In this document: positions 22,596 to 27,154 of the stretch, in pieces | How the letters are laid out: each line of letters begins with the position of its first letter | Position numbering within the stretch: position 1 is the stretch's first letter | Origin: Bacillota bacterium | GTDB lineage: Bacteria; Bacillota; Clostridia; Acetivibrionales; DSM-1351 | Length of the DNA: 27,154 bases | Assembly: GCA_023416275.1 (NCBI GenBank) | Contig: JAEZIB010000142.1 | Coordinates: forward strand, 1 to 27,154 | Direction: 5' to 3' | The notes under the pieces: generated by a model | What the model saw: the letters and a program-made list of their open reading frames with translations, nothing else | Told to the model about the DNA's origin: nothing | Databases searched by the model: none | Program-made: the position numbers and the translations under genes

Positions 22596-23615
22596 ATGGC
22601 AGAAAAACATATTGGTAAGCAGACTGTTGTTTTAAATAATCCACCAACAATTAAGGCTACAGCTTCAATTGTTGGACCTAAAGAAGGAAAAGGAGATCTG
22701 AAAAAAGGCTTTGATTATATAATGCCAGATGAACTTTGGGGAGAGGATAGCTGGGAAAAGGCAGAAAGCAAGCTGGTAAGAGAAACATTTGCAAAGCTTT
22801 TGCAGAATTCAGGGCTTAGTAATGATAAAATCGAATATATTTTAGCTGGAGATTTGTTGAATCAATGTATAGCAGCAAACTATGGGTTAAGAGAGACAAA
22901 TGTGCCTTTTCTTGGATTATACGGTGCATGTTCAACTATGGCAGAGTCAATGAGTATTGGAAGTATGCTTGTTGATGGTGGTTTTGCTGATAATGTTGTG
23001 TGCCTTACTTCAAGCCATTTTTGCTCAGCAGAGAAGCAATTTAGATTTCCATTGGAACTGGGAAACCAAAGAACACCAACAGCCCAATGGACTGTTACAG
23101 GTTCAGGAGCAGTTATGTTATCAGCTCAGGGAGCAGGGCCGTATATTAAGCATATAACTACTGGTAAAATTAATGATTTAGGTGTAACTGATGTAAACAA
23201 CATGGGTGCTGCAATGGCTCCTGCAGCTGCTGACACTATTCTTGCGCATTTTTCTGACACGGGACTTGTACCTGAGTATTATGATTTAATTGTTACAGGG
23301 GATTTAGGCAAGATTGGAAAACAATTGTGTATAGATATTTTAAAAATGAATGGACTTAACATTGAAGCTATGTATAATGATTGTGGTGTAATGATTTACA
23401 AGTTAGAAGAACAGGATGCTCATGCTGGCGGAAGCGGTTGTGGCTGCTCTGCTACAGTATTTGCTGGACACATATATAAGGAAATTATGAAAGGTAATTT
23501 GAAAAGAGTATTATTTATTGCAACCGGAGCACTAATGAGTCCAATAAGTTTGCAGCAAAAAGAGTCGATTCCTGGTATAGCACATGCAGTAAGTATTCAT
23601 AGAAGTATTGACTAA
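22596..23615 (+). CDS. spoVAD: Stage V sporulation protein AD
   Basis: 339 residues, standard length, with AAGGAG before the ATG. It has a thiolase-like fold (NPPTIKATASIVGPKEGKGDL..., YGACSTMAESM, VTGDLGKIG, GGSGCGCSATVFAGH). SpoVAD is the soluble subunit that binds dipicolinic acid on the spore inner membrane. The cysteine in GACST occupies the thiolase nucleophile position, though the protein is regarded as a binder, not an enzyme. It lies between spoVAC and spoVAE in the usual order. Confidence 0.97.
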   Translation: MAEKHIGKQTVVLNNPPTIKATASIVGPKEGKGDLKKGFDYIMPDELWGEDSWEKAESKLVRETFAKLLQNSGLSNDKIEYILAGDLLNQCIAANYGLRETNVPFLGLYGACSTMAESMSIGSMLVDGGFADNVVCLTSSHFCSAEKQFRFPLELGNQRTPTAQWTVTGSGAVMLSAQGAGPYIKHITTGKINDLGVTDVNNMGAAMAPAAADTILAHFSDTGLVPEYYDLIVTGDLGKIGKQLCIDILKMNGLNIEAMYNDCGVMIYKLEEQDAHAGGSGCGCSATVFAGHIYKEIMKGNLKRVLFIATGALMSPISLQQKESIPGIAHAVSIHRSID

Positions 23616-23653
23616 AAATAAGGATATAATTTATCGTTGTTTATTTCAAATAT

Positions 23654-23711
23654 AGGAGGTTTGAACCAGCATATTAGTTTATTCTAAATACTGGTTTAGA
23701 TATAAATTATG
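23654..23711 (+). promoter_or_regulatory. Hairpin separating the ribosome site from the spoVAE start
   Basis: A strong AGGAGG (23654-23659) lies 49 nt before the spoVAE ATG. Between them a hairpin can form: AACCAG (23664-23669) with CTGGTT (23691-23696), extended by TTAG/CTAA inside. No nearer ribosome site exists, and a TAA precedes the ATG in frame. Folding would bring the site to about 16 nt from the start. Confidence 0.5.
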
Positions 23712-24065
23712 AGTTATTTAAGTGCTTTTTTAGTAGGAGGAATTATTTGTGCAATAGGACAGCTTCTTATAGATAAAACAAAACTTACGTCTGCCAAAAT
23801 TTTAGTGTTATATGTGGTATTAGGGGCAGTACTTGCATCATTTGGGATTTATCAAAAAATTGTTGATATAGGTGGAGCTGGAGCAACAATACCACTGACT
23901 GGTTTTGGGTATAGTTTGGCTAAAGGTGTTTTTAACGAGGTTGACAGAATTGGTATACTTGGTGTTTTTACAGGTGGGTTCAAAGCCGCTTCAGCAGGAC
24001 TTTCTGCTGCTGTATTTTTTGGTTATATAATGGCTGCTATATCGAGGTCAAAAGCTAAGAAATAA
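23709..24065 (+). CDS. spoVAE: Stage V sporulation protein AE
   Basis: 118 residues, the length of SpoVAEb. Three to four membrane segments carry the family pattern SAFLVGGIICAIGQLLIDKTKLT and GGAGATIPLTGFGYSLAKGV, which also resembles SpoVAC. It is the third component of the dipicolinic acid channel. The start has no close ribosome site (see the hairpin just upstream). spoVAA, AB, AF are absent here, as is normal in Clostridia. Confidence 0.95.
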   Translation: MSYLSAFLVGGIICAIGQLLIDKTKLTSAKILVLYVVLGAVLASFGIYQKIVDIGGAGATIPLTGFGYSLAKGVFNEVDRIGILGVFTGGFKAASAGLSAAVFFGYIMAAISRSKAKK

Positions 24066-24264
24066 AAAGTATACTTTAAACAGTTAAAGAATAGTCTGGT
24101 TTAATTACAAAAAATATGTCGCAGATATGAAGTTTTAAGTATAAATTTTTTAAAAACATATAGAATTATGATTGAATATTGTATATAATTAATTATGATT
24201 TTATAGGTTTATAGCCTTTTTTTTGCAACTATGTTTTTTACTATATATAATAAGGTGGATTGTT

Positions 24265-24729
24265 ATGAATATAGAGTACATTAACCCTTTTATTGAGGCG
24301 AGTCAAACAGTATTGCAGCAAGTAGCTAGTATTGATGCGAAGCTTGGCAAGGTTTTTCTTAGATCTTCTCCATACAAAGGGGAGGCAGTAGTTATAATGG
24401 TTGGCATAACTGGTAAAATGAGAGGTCAAACTATTTTTACCATGTCAAAGGAGACAGCTTTCAAAATAGCATCAGCTATGATGTGTGGTATGCCAGTTGA
24501 AGAATTGAATGAGATATCAAAGAGTGCGTTATCTGAATTAACAAATATGATTTTAGGTAATGCTGCAACTCTGCTTTATAACAAAGGTATAGGAATAGAA
24601 ATAACACCTCCTTCTTTACTTTTAGGTGAAAATTTGTCAATATCTCAATCAAAAATGCAAACTATATGTATCCCTCTATATTTAACAGATACAGAAATTT
24701 TGGAGATTGATTTGTCTGTTGAAAATTGA
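24265..24729 (+). CDS. CheX-like chemotaxis phosphatase family protein
   Basis: 154 residues from ATG 24265, with AAGGTGG upstream; the frame continues to 24223 without a ribosome site. It has the CheC/CheX/FliY core: the phosphatase helix SALSELTNMILGNAA (S-x3-E-x2-N pattern) followed by the ITPPS proline motif. CheX dephosphorylates CheY-P or other phosphorylated receiver domains. There are no chemotaxis genes beside it, so the partner is unknown. A one-helix version of the motif favours CheX over two-helix CheC. Confidence 0.82.
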   Translation: MNIEYINPFIEASQTVLQQVASIDAKLGKVFLRSSPYKGEAVVIMVGITGKMRGQTIFTMSKETAFKIASAMMCGMPVEELNEISKSALSELTNMILGNAATLLYNKGIGIEITPPSLLLGENLSISQSKMQTICIPLYLTDTEILEIDLSVEN

Positions 24730-24795
24730 GAAATAGTTACATATTTGATAAAATATATGACGATACATTTAAACAAGCGATTATTACTAATATAC

Positions 24796-24830
24796 AATAA
24801 AAAAGATGGTATAGACCATCTTTTTTATTT
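24796..24830. terminator. Symmetrical terminator between the CheX-like gene and trmL
   Basis: AATAAAAAAGATGG (24796-24809) pairs perfectly with CCATCTTTTTTATT (24816-24829). A- and T-runs on both sides allow it to act in either direction. Confidence 0.85.
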
Positions 24831-24865
24831 GACATCTAATAAAAATAAGAAAGGAAATAAGATAA

Positions 24866-25360
24866 ATGTCGTTAAATATTGTTTTAGTGGAACCCGAAAT
24901 TCCTCAGAATACAGGAAATATTGTAAGAACATGTGCAGCAACTGGTACTATTCTCCATTTGGTAGGTCCTCTTGGCTTTTCAATAGAAGATAAATATTTG
25001 AAAAGGGCTGGATTAGATTATTGGAATGATGCTCAAATAAAATATTACGATAGTTTAGAAATATTTATGGAAAAGAATGGCGATAATAAATTGTATTACT
25101 CAACAACAAAGGCTATAAATAAGTACAGCGATATTACATATGAGGAGGATTGCTTTATACTTTTTGGTAAGGAAACTGCAGGATTGCCTGAAGAATTGCT
25201 AAAAGAGAACAAGGAAAGCTGCATTAGAATTCCTATGAAAGAGGGGATACGCTCGCTTAATTTATCGAATTCTGTGGCTGTTGTTGTGTATGAAGCCCTT
25301 AGACAGAAAAATTTTGGAGAACTAGAAACTAAGGGACACTTAGTTAAATTCGATTGGTAA
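24866..25360 (+). CDS. trmL: tRNA (cytidine/uridine-34 2'-O)-methyltransferase
   Basis: 164 residues. It is a small SPOUT-fold enzyme with LVEPEIPQNTGNIVRTCAA (7-25), LVGPLGFSI, KRAGLDYW, LFGKETAGLPEELL and the knot-forming IPMKEGIRSLNLSNSVAVVVYEALRQ. TrmL methylates the wobble ribose of tRNA-Leu isoacceptors using S-adenosylmethionine. GAAAGGAAATAAG precedes the ATG. It probably forms its own transcription unit, since a perfect terminator lies immediately upstream. Confidence 0.95.
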   Translation: MSLNIVLVEPEIPQNTGNIVRTCAATGTILHLVGPLGFSIEDKYLKRAGLDYWNDAQIKYYDSLEIFMEKNGDNKLYYSTTKAINKYSDITYEEDCFILFGKETAGLPEELLKENKESCIRIPMKEGIRSLNLSNSVAVVVYEALRQKNFGELETKGHLVKFDW

Positions 25361-25549
25361 AATAAGTCTTCGCCTATTTGTGGATTTTTCTAACTACACA
25401 GTTGCACGTTATAATTTCCAGATTATACTTTTCGTTTAACCAACTTAATTAACTTTATTAAATTAAAGAAATCTAAATAACTGTACTCAGGCTTTCTATT
25501 GAAAATTGAGATTACATTATTTTAATTATTGTGTGATAAATAAATAAAA

Positions 25550-25579
25550 TTGGGTATATTAAAATAGATATAGTATAAT
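25550..25579 (+). promoter_or_regulatory. Possible promoter of the peptidase remnant
   Basis: TTGGGT (25550-25555), 18-nt spacer, TATAAT (25574-25579). The preceding stretch 25361-25549 is AT-rich with no visible gene or clear terminator. Confidence 0.4.
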
Positions 25580-25611
25580 TATTTTTATTTATTTTTTGTT
25601 AACGGGATTTA

Positions 25612-25883
25612 ATGAGTGGTGGTCAAATTAGTCAGAAAGAAAGGTTTGTTAATGAGTTTATAGAATTGGTGAAGATAGATAGTTTATCACGCAAAGAAAG
25701 AAAAATGTGTGATACTTTAAAATATAAGTTACAAGATTGAATTCAAAGGGTATAGAGTCAGTTAATTTAAGCATTGAAATGACAAAGGTTCATAGTGTAG
25801 AAGAGCAAATATCAATAACAGATATGGTAAATGCAACATTATTTCTTATATCTATAATAGAAAATATTGAGTATGCTAATTGA
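25612..25883 (+). pseudogene. Deletion remnant of a PepT-like M20 peptidase
   Basis: Two pieces of one family lie end to end in different frames. The first, 25612-25740 (42 residues, QKERFVNEFIELVKIDSLSRKER...), matches the start of PepT-like tripeptidases. The second, 25740-25883 (SKGIESVNLSIEMTKVHSVEE.., ending at TGA 25881), matches their extreme C-terminus, including the conserved VHSVEEQI segment. The whole catalytic and dimerisation middle, roughly 270-290 residues, is missing, and the junction is out of frame. The two ends remain well preserved, so the deletion may be fairly recent. Confidence 0.75.
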
Positions 25884-25909
25884 TATTTGTATAAATGGAG
25901 GAGTGTATA

Positions 25910-26815
25910 TTGCAAACTATTTTAAAGCTATCAGAAATATCAATATTCGATAAAAAAATATTTGATGACTATATTAAAAAGCTGGATTCGCAGGTATCTG
26001 AATTAAATTTTACAAACTTTTATATGTGGAGAGATTATTATGAAATAAGATATAGCATTATTAATGAATTTTTGTGCATAATATCTTCTGGTGGGGATAA
26101 ACCCTTTTGTTATTTTCCAATAGGAGACTACAATAATATTGAAAATTTGAAAATTGCAATATATTCTATGAGAGATTATTTCTACCAACATAATTGGGAA
26201 TTCATTATGTGCCGAGTTTCAGCACAGCAAGTTTCTGTTTTGGAGAATTTAGATATTAGATTTATTGCAAAAGAGGATAGGGACAACTTTGATTATATAT
26301 ACTATGTACAGAATCTTTCAACTCTTAAGGGGAAGAAGCTCGATGGAAAAAGGAACCATATTAATAAGTTTAAAAAGCTGTATACCTTTAAGTATGAAGA
26401 AATATCAGATAAAAATATATCAGACTGCGTAAATATTTTAGAAAAATGGTCAATACAAAGGAATTATTTTGAGGATGAAAGCCTTATTGCTGAACGAAAA
26501 GCAAATTTTGATTTGTTAAATAATTATAAATTTTTGAATGTTAAGGGTGCTCTAATAAAAGTTGATGGTAAACCAGAAGCATTTACGGTGGGCGAAAAGT
26601 TGAACAGCAATACAGTTGTAATTCATGTGGAGAAGGCAAATGCTGAGATAAATGGTCTTTATCCGTTAATAAATCAACAGTTTCTGTCAAATCATTGGAA
26701 TGGTATTGAATATGTAAATCGGGAGCAGGATTTGGGGATTAATGGATTAAGAAAGGCAAAATTATCATACAATCCAATAATACTATTGGAAAAATTCACA
26801 GTAGAACTTTGTTAA
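25910..26815 (+). CDS. DUF2156 (GNAT-like acyl/aminoacyl transferase fold) protein
   Basis: 301 residues from TTG 25910, 8 nt after GGAGG; the ATG at 25895 runs into that site and is unlikely. The protein has two GNAT-like halves. Conserved features are NFYMWRDYY near the N-terminus, KKLDGKRNHINKFKK (about 146-160) and YVNREQDLGINGLRKAKLSYNP near the C-terminus. The fold is related to the catalytic domain of phosphatidylglycerol lysyltransferase (MprF), but there are no membrane segments here and the substrate is unknown. Confidence 0.83.
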   Translation: MQTILKLSEISIFDKKIFDDYIKKLDSQVSELNFTNFYMWRDYYEIRYSIINEFLCIISSGGDKPFCYFPIGDYNNIENLKIAIYSMRDYFYQHNWEFIMCRVSAQQVSVLENLDIRFIAKEDRDNFDYIYYVQNLSTLKGKKLDGKRNHINKFKKLYTFKYEEISDKNISDCVNILEKWSIQRNYFEDESLIAERKANFDLLNNYKFLNVKGALIKVDGKPEAFTVGEKLNSNTVVIHVEKANAEINGLYPLINQQFLSNHWNGIEYVNREQDLGINGLRKAKLSYNPIILLEKFTVELC

Positions 26816-26842
26816 AATATTAATAATTTGGCGTTTATCCTA

Positions 26843-26871
26843 TTGATAATGTTTAAAAAATAATATAAAAT
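26843..26871 (+). promoter_or_regulatory. Probable sigma-A promoter of gap
   Basis: TTGATA (26843-26848), 17-nt spacer, TAAAAT (26866-26871), about 90 nt before the ATG. The leader also has a small AAGCAT/ATGCTT hairpin near 26913-26928. Confidence 0.5.
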
Positions 26872-26962
26872 TATCATTGGTTTAGGAAAAACAAACCGAT
26901 TGTTATGTTGATAAGCATTTATATGCTTGACTAATTAATAAAAATTTTAGGAGGTAACGACA

Positions 26963-27154
26963 ATGGCAGTAAAAATTGGTATTAATGGTTTTGGACGTAT
27001 TGGACGTCTTGTTTTCAGGGCTGCAGTAAGTAACCCTAATGTAGAAGTAAAGGGAATCAATGATCCTTTCATCGATCTCGAGTATCTAAAATATATGTTA
27101 ACTTATGACACAGTTCATGGTAAATTTGACGGCGAAGTTAGCACTGATGGTGGA
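26963..27154 (+). CDS. gap: Glyceraldehyde-3-phosphate dehydrogenase, N-terminal part
   Basis: The first 64 residues are present; the gene runs off the window. The NAD-binding start MAVKIGINGFGRIGRLVFRA is diagnostic, followed by VKGINDPFIDLEYLKYMLTYDTVHGKF. The enzyme makes 1,3-bisphosphoglycerate in glycolysis. AGGAGG lies 8 nt before the ATG. The central regulator cggR is not upstream; a promoter of its own is likely. Confidence 0.97.
   Translation, partial: MAVKIGINGFGRIGRLVFRAAVSNPNVEVKGINDPFIDLEYLKYMLTYDTVHGKFDGEVSTDGG

Noticed and set aside
24745..24993. 82-codon frame before trmL
   Set aside because: It crosses a perfect terminator and overlaps the start of trmL in another frame.

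Overview
The window is AT-rich, densely coded DNA from a spore-forming, anaerobic low-GC Firmicute. A member of the Clostridia close to the cellulolytic Ruminiclostridium/Acetivibrio group is my best guess. The evidence is the spoIIA/sigF and spoVA sporulation genes, a sensory-type [FeFe]-hydrogenase fragment, the hprK-murB-rapZ-yvcK-whiA gene order and frequent TTG/GTG start codons. The species call is inference; the gene content is read directly.

Layout. Positions 1-1906 hold the 3' end of a PAS-containing hydrogenase (HydS-like) and a SpoIIE-type phosphatase. Positions 1907-3868 form an unusual module: a TnpB/Cas12f-like protein that has lost two of the three RuvC carboxylates, flanked by two stretches that can fold into structured RNAs. 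A yybP-ykoY (manganese) riboswitch and its terC-family exporter follow (3951-5002). Next come a 43-residue cysteine-rich membrane peptide on the minus strand, an unknown small protein, the tRNA nucleotidyltransferase cca and a DUF554 membrane protein. On the minus strand bioB and bioY read away from a BirA-like operator/promoter (10036-10090) that is divergent from two tRNA-Gly genes (GCC and TCC).

Positions 10646-18919 carry hprK, a PHP phosphoesterase, murB, rapZ, yvcK/glmR, a glycogen debranching enzyme and whiA. This cluster links carbon control, cell-wall precursor supply and cell division. Positions 18962-24065 are the sporulation block: a sigma-H-type promoter, spoIIAA, spoIIAB, sigF, a 52-residue membrane peptide, then spoVAC, spoVAD and spoVAE. 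The spoIIA operon is loosened. There is a hairpin between spoIIAA and spoIIAB, and about 700 bp between spoIIAB and sigF, including a GC-rich 95-bp block flanked by a 15-nt direct repeat. The window ends with a CheX-like protein, trmL, a deletion remnant of a PepT-like peptidase, a DUF2156 protein and the start of gap (GAPDH).

The most promising undescribed system is the nuclease-dead TnpB-like protein with its flanking RNAs. It looks like a domesticated RNA-guided regulator rather than an active transposon gene, because there is no tnpA, no CRISPR array and the active site is degraded. Its guide and target cannot be determined from the window alone.
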